Shown here: positions 50,699 to 62,300 of the stretch, one piece after another
Numbering within the stretch: the first letter of the stretch is position 1
Layout of the letters: each line of letters starts with the position of its first letter
Assembly (NCBI GenBank): GCA_026874595.1
Contig: CM049318.1
Location: 7,728,741-7,792,740 of the forward strand
Source: Sipunculus nudus
Taxonomy: Eukaryota; Annelida; Sipuncula; Golfingiida; Sipunculidae
Direction: 5' to 3'
DNA length: 64,000 nt
Notes under the pieces: generated by a model
Told to the model about the DNA's origin: nothing
What the model saw: only the letters and a program-made list of their open reading frames with translations
The model's database searches: none
Made by a program: the position numbers and the translations under genes

Positions 50699-53600
50699 TT
50701 TTTAGCCCTCAGCTCATAGGCTGATGGGCTATTGTCGTCACCCAAGCTGTCCGTCTGTCCGTCTGTCTGTCCGTCCATCTGTCTGTCCGTCTGGCGTCCA
50801 TCCGTCCGCGTCTGTTAACTTTTACCTTGTGAGCGGGATATCTCTTAAAGGATTTACCGTTGGAAATTTATATCATCAGTGAAGATGTATATCGATAAAA
50901 AATCTCAATAAAGTTCGAAGATGGGTGACCTTGACCTATTTTTCTACATTTTAGAGCTGATTATAGAAAAACACTCAGTAGCTTATATCTCAGGAACCAT
51001 TGTGTGGATTTTCACAAAACTTACTATGATCATTAGGACTGATGGTCTGTACGCGCTGCACAGTTTTGGTGGCGCCACCTGCAATTTCTGATTTTTTAAT
51101 CAATTTTTATCAGATTTTTCAATTTTGGCCTTGTGAGCGGGATATCTCTAAAAGGATTCACCGTTGGAATTTTATTTCATCAGTGAAGATGTATATCAAC
51201 AAAATCTTGGTCAAGTGCAAAGATGTTGGCCTTGACCTATTTGTATCCGCCAAAACAGAGTTTTGCGGATACTATGTTTTCAGCTGCACGCCGCCACCAC
51301 CGCTGCCGCCGCCGCCGCGGCGTAGGTGTCCGGAGAACTCCTCCGTAACCGCTGGGCGGAATTTTACGAAACCCGGGATTATGTTCGGGTCACATGTGAA
51401 CTGCTGCGCCCCGATTTTGTTTTGACCTCTGACCTTTCCTCTGCGCTCTGCGTCCGTTTGTGCGTCTGTTTCCACACATAAACCCACATATCTCGGGAAC
51501 CGTTTGACCGATCAGGAAAATTTTTTTACACAAATGTAGTCCTTGGAGAGCTTTATAACATACACAAAAAATGGTGGCGCCACCTGCAACCATGTTTGCA
51601 CAGTGTCCATCTGTTCGTCTGCCTTGGGTTAAAATCACTCATACCTCTGCAGTGACTAGACTAATTCAACTGAAATACGGCATGCGTAAACATCCTGGAT
51701 AGCTTTTCTGATTTTATGACAGGTGGCGCCACCTACATTCACGTTTACGCTGCAGACATCCAAGCTCATATCTCGGGAACCGTTTGACCGATCAGGAAAA
51801 TTTTTTTGCACAAATGTAGCCCTTGGAGAGCTTTATAACATACACAAACAATGGTGGCGCCACCTGCAACCATGTTTGCACAGTGTCCATCTGTTCGTCT
51901 GCCTTGGGTTAAAATCACTCATATCTCTGCAGTGACTTGACTAATTCACCTGAAATTCGTCATGCGTACACATCCTGGATAGCTTTTCTGATTTTATGAC
52001 AGGTGGCGCCACCTACATTCACGTTTAGGCTGCAGACATCCAAGCTCATATCTCGGTAACCGTTTGACCGATCAGGAAAATTTTTTGCACAAATGTAGCC
52101 CTTGGAGAGCTTTATAACATACACAAAAAATGGTGGCACCACCTGCAACCATGTTTGCACAGTGTCCATCTGTTCGTCTGCCTTGGGTTAAAATCACTCA
52201 TATCTCTGCATTGACTTGACTAATTCACCTGAAATTCAGCATGCGTACACATCCTGGATAGCTTTTCTGATTTTATGACAGGTGGCGCCACCTACATTAA
52301 CATTTATGCTGCAGACATCCAAGCTCATATCTTGGGAACCGTTTGACCGATCAGGAAAATTTTTTGCACAAATATAGCCCTTGGAGAGCTTTAAAACATA
52401 CACAAAAAATGGTGGCGCCACCTGCAACCATGTTTGCACAGTGTCCATCTGTTCGTCTGGCTTGGGTTAAAATCACTCATATCTCTGCAGTGACTAGACT
52501 AATTAACCTGAAATTCGGCATGCGTAAACATCCTGGATAGCTTTTCTGATTTTATGACAGGTGGTGCCACCTACATTCACGTTTACACTGCAGACAACCA
52601 AGCTCATATCTCGGGAACCGTTTGACTGATTGGGCCAAAATTTTGCATGTGTATAGATCTCACATAGCTCTTCATCATACGCAAAGCTGGTGGTGCCACC
52701 TGCAGCCATTTTTGCACAGCTCCTGTCTGTTTGTCTGCCATGGGATAAAATCACTCATATCTCGGCAGTGGTTTGACATATCTGCCTAAAATTTTGCAGG
52801 TTTATACATCCCCGACAGCTCTCTTGATTTTATGACAGGTGGCGCCACCTGCATTCTATTTTATACAGTAGACATCCAAGCTCATATCTTGGGAACAGTT
52901 TGACCGATTGGGCCAAAGTTTTGCATGTGTATAGTTCTCACATAGCTCTTTATCATACGCAAAACTGGTGGCGTCACCTGCAACCATTTTTGCTCAGCGT
53001 CCATCTGTTTGTCTGCCACGGGCTAAAATCACTTATATACATGTAGTGGTTTGACTTATCTGCCTTAAATTTTGCATATGTATACAACTTGGACAGCTTT
53101 CTGGATTTTGTGGTATGGGGGGCAACCTACATACACAATTTGGCTGCAGACATCCATGCTAATATGCAACACTCAATTTTCCCTTGCCACTCAATCCATG
53201 CGTCACTTCACCCGTTCCACTCTGATTTAGGCGGATACACGTAGTCGCTTGTCGACTACCCGTATTCTAGTTTTCTTTGTTTTAGAGCTGATTATAGAAA
53301 AACACTCAAAAGCTTATATCTCAGGAACCATTGTGTGGATTTTCACAAAACTTACTTAATAATGATCCTTTGGAATGATGGTCTGTACGTGCTGCACAAT
53401 TTTGGTAGCACCACCTACAATTTCTGATTTTTTAATGAATTATTTATCAGATTTTTCAATGTTGGCCTTTTGTGCAGGATATCTCCAAAGGTCTTCAACA
53501 CAGGAACTTCATTTCTTCAGAGCTAATGCATGATATTTACAAAATCTTGGTCAAGTTCAAAGATGGGTGTTCTTGACCTACTTTTCAAGGTCACAGAGCT

Positions 53601-53723
53601 TAGTATAGAAAATAACTTAGGAGCTTATTTCTCAGGAAGCATTTGGTGGATTGTTATGAAACATGGTACATACCTCTCCAATTTAAATTTATAACTGATT
53701 ATCAGCTTTTTCTAATATTCTAG
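50699..53723 (+). repeat. Family 4 element, interrupted by family 3
   Basis: It starts TTTTTAGCCCTCAGCTCATA with a long run of GTCCGTCTGTCC variants, and ends TAATATTCTAG at 53723. Without the family 3 insert it is about 995 bp, against 674 bp for the copy at 32032; the difference looks like one more core unit. Confidence 0.85.
51241..53270 (+). repeat. Family 3 element, longest clean copy
   Basis: The 5' end TTGTATCCGCCAAAACAGAG has hairpin partner GCGGATAC, then a CCG-rich tract. The 280-bp core units contain GGTGGCGCCACC twice (51573, 51722, 51853, 52002 and on, alternating 149 and 131 bp). The 3' hairpin GTAGTCGCTTGTCGACTAC is followed by CCGTATTCTAG at 53260-53270. Non-coding; opposite-strand open frames recur in each core unit. 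Confidence 0.9.
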
Positions 53724-53974
53724 TTTTTTTTCAATGCAATGCTTACAGATACTGGCCTAATGTTTGCACATGTATGGACTTTTTTTCACAATGCCTGCAG
53801 ATACTGGCCTAATTTTTGGTGTGTTGCTTGATAATGACCCGTTACAGATCGAGTTTGTATTTTGCCCTTGTTGACCTACTTTTGACCATACGACACCTCC
53901 TGAACTACAAAATTTAACAAATGTTTCTAATTTGCCCCAGGCGGGGGCATTCGTGTCGTTCCGACACATCTAGT

Positions 53975-54278
53975 CTTCCTCTTAAATCAAGAAACAGTAT
54001 CACCTTCAGGCCATGGACCAATCCCAGAAAAAATAGCTGAATGTCAAAATTTTATGAAAGAGTACCTTCCATCATTATAAAACCTAGCCTTTGTGAAAAA
54101 CTCAAATTGGTTATAGCAATGCAGGATCCATCAACGACCAAACACTAATAAATATACATTTATATCTTGGAATTGGGGCTTGCTTATTTCTTATCACAAT
54201 TTCTAATTCTCTTCCTCTTAAATCAAGAAACAGTATCACCTTCAGGCCATGGACCAATCCCAGAAAAAATAGCTGATA
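53975..54278 (+). repeat. Right half of the filled copy plus the uninterrupted copy
   Basis: 53975-54040 repeats at 54213-54278 (CTTCCTCTTAAATCAAGAAA...). Between them, 54047-54211 repeats the left flank of the big element. The second copy therefore runs through the insertion point without the element and represents the empty site. Confidence 0.9.
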
Positions 54279-54621
54279 CCCTGCCTGCATCACCAGTTGT
54301 ATCAAGGTTACCCATGTCCTTGTATTCCTTTAATGGATTGTTGGGTAGACATTGGTTTCATGGTCATTCATGCTTCACAAGAAATATTTCAGTACCACCT
54401 TGGTTTACATCTTGATGGCAATATTGTTTCATATGTAGTCTGTCCTCATGGTCTAATTCTGATGGACTTTCAGGATAAATAGAGATAAAAGTTGTTAGTT
54501 GATAGTGCCAGGCAGTGAGATGAACATCAAGAATGTTCAGTTCAGTATATTTAGTTGCAGGTAAATACATTTTTAGATAAACATGATACAGATGAATGAG
54601 ACTTGTTTTTCTTTAAGTTTA
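54279..54621. other. Intron sequence, no feature recognised
   Basis: Short stretch between the duplicated locus and a family 3 copy. Overlapping small open frames on both strands are unsupported. Confidence 0.5.
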
Positions 54622-56020
54622 ATTGTATCCGCCAAAACAGAGTTTTGCGGATACTATGTTTTCAGCTGCACGCCGCTGCCACCGCCGCCGCCGCGGCGTA
54701 GGTGTCCGGAGAACTCCTCCGTAACCGCTGGGCAGAATTTTACGAAACCCGGGATTATGTTCCGGTCACATGTGAACTGCTGCGCCCCGATTTTGTTTTG
54801 ACCTCTGGCCTTTCCTCTGCGCTCTGCGTCCGTTTGTGCGTCTGTTTCCACACATAAACCCATATATCTCGGGAACCGTTTGGTGGCGCCACCTGCAACC
54901 ATGTTTGCACAGTGTCCATCTGTTCGTCTGCCTTGCGTTAAAATCACTCATATCTCTGCAGTGACTAGACTAATTCACCTGAAATTCGGCATGCGTAAAC
55001 ATCCTGGATAGCTTTTCTGATTTAATGACAGGTGGCGCCACCTACATTCACGTTTACGCTGCAGACATCCAAGCTCATATCTCGGGAACCGTTAGACCAA
55101 TCAGGAAAATTTTTTTGCACAAATGTAGCCCATGGAGAGCTTTATAACATACACAAAAAATGGTGGCGCCGACTGCAACCATGTTTGTACAGTGTTCATC
55201 TGTTCGTCTGCCTTGGGTTAAAATCACTCATATCTCTGCAGTGACTTGACTAATTCACCTGAAATTCGGCATGCGTATACATCCTGGATAGCTTTTCTGA
55301 TTTTATGACAGGTGGCGCCACCTACATTCACGTTTACGCTACAGACATCCAAGCTCATATCTCGGGAACCGTTTGATCGATTGGGCCAAAATTTTGCATG
55401 TGTATAGATCTCACATAGCTCTTCATCATACGCAAAACTAGTGGCGCCACCTGCAGCCATTTTTGCACAGCTCCCGTTTGTTTGTCTGCCATGGGATAAA
55501 ATCACTCGTATCTCGGCAGTGGTTTGACATATCTGCCTAAAATTTTGCAGGTTTATACATCCCCGACAGCTCTCTTGATTTTATGACAGGTGGCGCCACC
55601 TGCATTCTATTTTATGCAGCAGACATCCAAGCTCATATCTTGGGAACAGTTTGACCGATTGGGCCAAAGTTTTGCATGTGTATAGTTCTCACATAGCTCT
55701 TTATCATACGCAAAACTGGTGGCGTCACCTGCAACCATTTTTGCTCAGCGTCCATCTGTTTGTCTGCCATGGGCTAAAATAACTCATATACATGTAGTGG
55801 TTTGACTTATCTGCCTTAAATTTTGCATATGTATACAACTTGGACGGCATTCTTGATTTTGTGGTGGGGGGGCAACCTACATACACCATTTGGCTGCAGA
55901 CATCCATGCTAATATGCAACACTCTATTTCCCCTTGCCACTCAATCCATGCCTCACTTCACCCGTTCCACTCTGATTTAGGCGGATACACGTAGTCGCTT
56001 GTCGACTACCCGTATTCTAG
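54622..56020 (+). repeat. Family 3 element
   Basis: It starts at about 54622 with TTGTATCCGCCAAAACAGAG and ends with the hairpin GTAGTCGCTTGTCGACTAC and CCGTATTCTAG at 56010-56020. It has fewer core units than the copy at 51241, and the first core is joined by a deletion at about 54880. The host on the right starts TTATATAATA. Confidence 0.9.
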
Positions 56021-57381
56021 TTATATAATATAATACTTTTATTTTACATGTATGAAAATGAGGTGCATTTCTGGAGTTCACACATTTATAATTAATTTGT
56101 CATTGGTCAAATACCTGTCATTTATATTTGAGCTTAATTTAAAAACTAGATTTAATTAGATTTGAAAGCAATGTGCTTATCTTGAAGATATTTGAAAGCA
56201 GAATATGACTGTCATACCCGTAAAACAAAAACATATAAAATAAATAATCACTTTCTGCTTTTAACAAACAAATCAAAAGCAGTTTTGGCTAATTTGTAGC
56301 AGTGCTGAATTGTGATGCTGTGCTAAAGTTTCTCAAATGACCTGTGAAATGTGTGGGCCCTTAAAATGGATTCAGTTTTCAATTCTTTACTTGTGATTCA
56401 ATTCTCGATTTAATTATTACTTAAGAAAATAATTTCATACTTTTAAAAAATAAAAGCAATTTTACCATTACCTACAATTATTCCTGTTTGTGCAACTTTG
56501 ACAGCTACATGACTCCAAAACTAATCATCAGATATCTTTGAGACTGTACATATGCTTACAAACAAGTCAAATGATGAGCCTTTCTGAAACAGGATTTTAC
56601 TGTCTTGACAATTAATTTGTCCACATTTTTACCAAACATCAAGGATAGTTGAATCAAGCACAGACGGTTTGGACCACCTACACTCATTTGTCCAGTTTTA
56701 TTTGCCTACCACTAGACAATATTTGAAAACTCAAAAACTTGTTGCCATATCTTTGAAACTATGCATGTAGATGTGAGTCTAGGTCTCATGTTAGTCAGCT
56801 TTATTCTCTGAACAAGACATGTCTTGCCACCTGTGTTGGGTGTCAAAAAAGGTGCCTTAGCAGAAGTGAGCTTGATTTTTAGATGGTAGAGCAAAGGTCT
56901 TGGGATACTTAGTTCATTTTAGTTCATTTTATTCCTGGCAACATCCAACAATGTGAATTTTCCTAAGAGAGAATATATTTTTCATTATAAGGACCATGAC
57001 AGTAATTGATATTTTCTGAGTCAATTATAGATCTATGTATTAAGTAGTATCTACACATAAAAGATCAGTGTGTGTGGATTTCTAGGTACCTCATTTCTCA
57101 CTCATGGTTATAGTTCAACATTATTTGAAGCCATTTACAGGTGCTGCATAGTTGGATTTATCCTGAAACAAAAGGACAGGCTAAGTCAAAGTCATATGCA
57201 TATAAACACCCATTACATGCATCCACAAATGCATATTGCTTCTTTTTAATATATTTTTGCAAAATTGGATAAAATAATCCTTTTATACAAATAGTTTTTG
57301 AACTAAGTAAAACTTTCAAAATGAGAAAAATATCATAAAAATAGCTTATAATTCCATATCAGTTTGCCTCTTTGGCAATAA
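56021..57381. other. Intron sequence, non-repetitive
   Basis: AT-rich spacer between two family 3 copies. No exon, RNA gene or repeat is recognised. Confidence 0.6.
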
Positions 57382-58552
57382 TTGTATCCGCCAAAACAGA
57401 GTTTTGCGGATACTATGTTTTCAGCTGCACGCCGCTGCCACCGCCGCCGCCGCGTTGGTGTCCGGAGAACTCCTCCGTAACCGCTGGGTGGAATTTTACG
57501 AAACCCGGGATTATGTTTGGGTCACATGTGAACTGCTGCGCCCCCATTTTGTTTTGACCTCTGACCTTTCCTCTGCGCTCTGCGTCCGTTTGTGCGTCTG
57601 TTTCCACACATAAACCCACATATCTCGGGAACCGTTTGACCGATCAGGAAAATTTTTTTGCACAAATGTAGCCCTTGGAGAGCTTTATAACATACATAAA
57701 AAATGGTGGCGCCACCTGCAACCATGTTTGCACAGTGTCCATCTGTTCGTCTGGCTTGGGTTAAAATCACTCATATCTCTGCAGTGATTTGACTAATTCA
57801 CCTGAAATTTGGCATGCGTATACATCCTGGATAGCTTTTCTGATTTTGTGACAGGTGGCACCACCTACATTCACATTTACACTGCAGACATCCAAGCTCA
57901 TATCTCGGGAACCGTTTGACTGATTGGGCCAAAATTTTGCATGTGTATAGATCTGACATAGCTCTTCATCATATGCAAAACTGGTGGCGCCACCTGCAGC
58001 CATTTTTGCACAGCTCCCGTTTGTTTGTCTGCCATGGGATAAAATCACTCGTATCTCGGCAGTGGTTTGACATATCTGCCTAAAATTTTGCAGGTTTATA
58101 CATCCCCAACAGCTCTCTTGATTTTATGACAGGTGGTGCCACCTGCATTCTAGTTTATGCAGCAGACATCCAAGCTCATATCTTGGGAACCGTTTGACCG
58201 ATTGGGCCAAAGTTTTGCATAGCTCTTTATCATACGCAAAACTGGTGGCGCCACCTTCAACCATTTTTGCACAGCATCCAACTGTTTGTCTGCCACGGGC
58301 TAAAATCACTCATAAACATATAGTGGTTTGACTTATCTGCCTCAAATTTTGCATATGTATACAACTTGGACGGCTTTCTGGATTTTGTGGTAGGTGGCGC
58401 AACCTACATACACCATTTGGCTGCAGACATCCATGCTAATGTGCAACACTTCACTCTATTTCCCCTTGCTGCTCAATCCATGCCTCACTTCACCCGTTCC
58501 ACTCTGATTTAGATGGATACACGTAGTCGCTTGTCGACTACCCGTATTCTAG
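57382..58552 (+). repeat. Family 3 element
   Basis: It starts TTGTATCCGCCAAAACAGAG at 57382 and ends GTAGTCGCTTGTCGACTAC then CCGTATTCTAG at 58552. The sub-terminal GCGGATAC is changed to ATGGATAC. At about 1171 bp it is the shortest complete copy here. Confidence 0.9.
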
Positions 58553-59345
58553 TTTAAATTTATGTAATACTTGCGTATTTTGTACATTAATGTAGACTGT
58601 TGTGCTGCTGAATGGGATTTAAATTTATCTAAATAATCTTGAATTTGGGCAGCTGTATGGAGCTTCCATTTCCATTTCTTATTGGAAATGTTTAGGAAAA
58701 ATGTTGATGTTTACATCAAAATATGGGTTTCACATCATTGTGGTATTAAATTTTCAGAAGATAGACCTTTAAGGGAAATGTCATATTCACATTAAAGTGT
58801 TATAGGCTGGAGAACGACAGTACAATAATGGTCAGCTACTCTGATTTTTTTCAGTGAATATATCAATACATTTAAAATATTATCTTAGAAATAGATATAA
58901 TTAATAGGATAGATCATTGCATCATACACACTGTAGACAAAAATATGTTTTGCCTATTCAGTAGGTTTCATGTAGTTATGTAGCATAAAGATAATTTAAG
59001 CTGATAGTATCTGTATATCAGAATAATTAGGTTGAATCTAGCCCCAAAGCATGTCATTTCTATAATAGAGACATCATATAGATATGTTATGTTCATGTTC
59101 AGGCCATTGACCCTCTTCCACATCCAGCATGAAAACCTCCTGGCTGACCCAGCTGAGTAAATTTCTTTTTTTTTAAGACCTAAGAATACACTGATTCAAT
59201 AATGAAGCTCTTACTTTGTATTTAATTATGTCAATACTTGTGTTATTTGTTGCATTTAGATGTGAATGATAAACATTGATTTTTCTCGAAATGCTAGTAT
59301 GGTATATCCGCAGAGTCAGTCTATAATGTGGTCTCTGTTTTTCAG
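58553..59345. other. Intron 3' end before exon h
   Basis: No repeat is recognised. The acceptor region GTCTCTGTTTTTCAG leads into exon h at 59346. Confidence 0.65.
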
Positions 59346-62300
59346 ATTTTAACTGAAGCAAGGGAAGGCCTGCTACAACAGCTGGATGATGCACATAGAC
59401 AGCAGGAGATCTTGAATGAGAAGCTGATTGCTCTAACCACACAAAACACATCACTGCAAGAAAGAGCACAGCCACTGCAGAGATTCACTGGAGCTGATGG
59501 AAATGACCATGAGTACGATTCAGAACAGAATACCCTAACTCAACCTGGTGGAATGGCCAGTACACCAGAAGCCCCACAGCAAGAACAAAAGATCCACACA
59601 GTACGTCTAAGTACTAGTGAACCAATATACATTCAAGATATATCCTCAGATGGGATATTTGTTAAAGATCCTCCAATGCTTTCTCCATCAGGATTTATCC
59701 ATTCTGCACCAGAACGTCTTACTCTGTCAGAGACAGCTGCTCCCAGTGATTCCTGCTCAGAAGGACAAAGAGTGATGCCCAATGGCCAGCATGCTGTTGA
59801 AAGTGCTGTAGAAAATGACGGAGGTGAGTGGCGTATCAGATATGATGAGCTCCTTAAAGAACATGACCAGTTAAAGAAACTACTACCAGAACATTTGATG
59901 GAAGATATTATTTCTGGTCAGGGGGAGACTGACACAGAGAATTTGTACTATCACATACAAGAGTTGGAGAAAGCAAATGAAACAAACAGATTAAAAGCAG
60001 AGGAGTATCAGCTGGCTTACCAAGCTCTCCAGAATGAACTGATTGAACTTAAGGAGAACATAGATCATGAACCCACAGTGACAAGTCCAGATCCTCACAA
60101 TTCCACAGCCATTGGATTTGCTGGTGATAGCCTGGAGGCCTCTGATCTGAAATGGAGCACAACATTGGGTATGCTAAAGGAGAAGGCAGAACTGCAGTTA
60201 TCACCAGTTTCTAGAGAACAACATGCAGACTCTATTGACTGGAGAGACAAATATGAAGTTCTGCATAATGAACATGAAGCTTTGCAAGCCCAGGTGTCTG
60301 CGCTTGGTTCAGAAGTCTCTAATACCATGATTGATAAGCATGACTACTGGAGAGCTAAGTACAACTCACTCATGGAAGAAAATGAAGTTCTTAGGGCAAA
60401 GCTCGGAAGACTAGGTTTAGCCACAGAAGGCTATCCTGAAGATGACTGTATTGATTTCCATGCTTCATATGATTCCTTGCTTCTTGAAAATGAAAGATTA
60501 AAAGTGATAATGGAAGAACAAGAAAATGCTGAACAAAAAGTTCATCCTTCTTCTGTGCTGTCGCATGAATATTCAGAAGCATTAAAGAGAATTAAAACAC
60601 TACAGATTGAGCTTTGTGTGGCAAGAGACAAAATAAAGCAGATTGAGGGTATGGAACAAAGTAGTCTGGCAAACTCTAATGATGACCCTGCATTTACTGA
60701 AAGGCTTGAGGGACTAATCAAAGAAAATCAGTTGTACCAGACAGATATTCAGAAATTGGAGGCAAAATGTAGACAGCTTGAACAACTCAAGGAGAAACTT
60801 CAACCACTGTTACAAGCATCTGGTGAAGGAGGCCAAGCATTTGTAGATCTTAGGTCTAAATATTGTGCTGTGGTGGAAGAGAACAATTCCTTGCATGAGC
60901 AACTGGAAGGGTTCCGTGAACGATCAGCAAGTGATGTTGACAGGCTTGAATCAGAAAACAGTTTACTTGAAAGAGAAAATGATGACCTGCAACAGATTAT
61001 TAAAGAAATGAAAGAAAAAAGTGAAAGACTTATTGATGATGCTATTGAAAACAAAGAAAAACTCAAGAAAGAAGCAGAACAAGAGATAGGAGACCTCAAA
61101 CACCAGATTTCACAGATGCAAACAAAACTGTTTGAACTAGAAGATGAGCACACAAGTCTTCTAAGAGAACACTCAGATTTAAGCTTCAGCTTTGATCAAG
61201 ACATGGAGAGCAGCAACCAGGATTTCAAAACATTAAAGCATCAGCATGATTCTCTGCTAAAGGAACATAAACAGCTCAAACTTGTTTTTGATAGTGAAAG
61301 GGAAACTGCTGAGAAAGAAATGTTTGGGTTACATGATCAGATTGAAGCCTTGAAGAGAGAGCATGCTGCCCAGCTGTATGCTTTTGAGGATGAAAAGGAA
61401 AGACTTTTTCAGACCATCAGTGAATTGGAAGAGCAGCTTAGTGCAGCCGGCAGAGAAAAAGAAGAGTTTGAAGAGCTACTTTTGGAAGAAAAGCAGAAAT
61501 GGGAAGGAAATATTCGTGAATTAAGGGAGTTGTATGATGGGTCTTTAGATGAAATAACTGCTCTGAAAAATAGCTCTGCCTTGGAGATTCAGTGTCTTGA
61601 AAACAAAGTTAGTGAGCTCAAATTAAGGTTATTATCCCATGGAAGTGCTTCACCATCTCCAGAACGGGAAACAGAATATGTTACAAACAAACTGCAGGTT
61701 CAAAATATTGCTGCACAAACTGATGTCTGTGATACACTTCAGCCTTTGCAATCTTCAGGTGAAGCTTTCTTGGACAAAATTTTAATTATGTTAGAAGGAG
61801 AGGTCAATACTTCAAGTCTTGAAGATGTTCTCAAAGTCATCCAACAGCTACAGAATAATAGCAAGAGCAAATCAAGGCATATAAGTGAGCTAGAAGAAGA
61901 ACTTGCTGAGAAAAGTAATAAAATTGCAGAGCTGAATACAGACATAGCCTTGCTAACAAATCACGCGGATGAGCTTCAGAAAAAATTAGAATCAAAAGGA
62001 TTACTGTCAACTAGCAGAACAAGTGTAAGCACTGAAGGCATGAGCAGTGGTTTAGAAGATGATGTGTTTGAGCCAGTGCTAGACAGTACAATGACAGATA
62101 CTCAAACAGAAATGTTAGTTGCTTGGCAACAGAAATGTGAGGAGCTTATGGCTAGAGTTCATGAACTGGAGCAGCAGTTACATGACACTCACATCCACAC
62201 AGACAGAGAACTCGCAGCTCATGATCTGAACAAGAGTGGTGAGAGTGGTGGTTCAGATGACACTGCAGTCCAAGGTAGCAGTTTGTTTGACAGGGACATG

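Larger units (their letters stand above)
50242..53973 (+). repeat. Family 2 element carrying nested families 4 and 3
   Basis: The outer ends are TTTTTATGCCCCCGCCACAA (50242) with hairpin partner GTGGCCGGGGCAT, and GTGTCGTTCCGACACATCTAG (53953-53973). Family 2 cores occupy 50242-50698 and 53724-53973. Family 4 occupies 50699-51240 and 53271-53723. Family 3 occupies 51241-53270. Each interruption rejoins cleanly, giving three levels of nesting. Confidence 0.9.

Noticed and set aside
51390-58309. Many open frames of 60-97 codons on the minus strand, such as those starting MILTQGRRTDGHCANM
   Set aside because: They recur in each family 3 core unit, stop at unit variations and have no protein-like composition.
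59822-59830. Strong donor-like GAG|GTGAGT in exon h
   Set aside because: The frame continues with convincing protein (WRIRYDELLKEHDQL) for over 1300 codons, so an intron here is unnecessary, though a minor isoform is possible.
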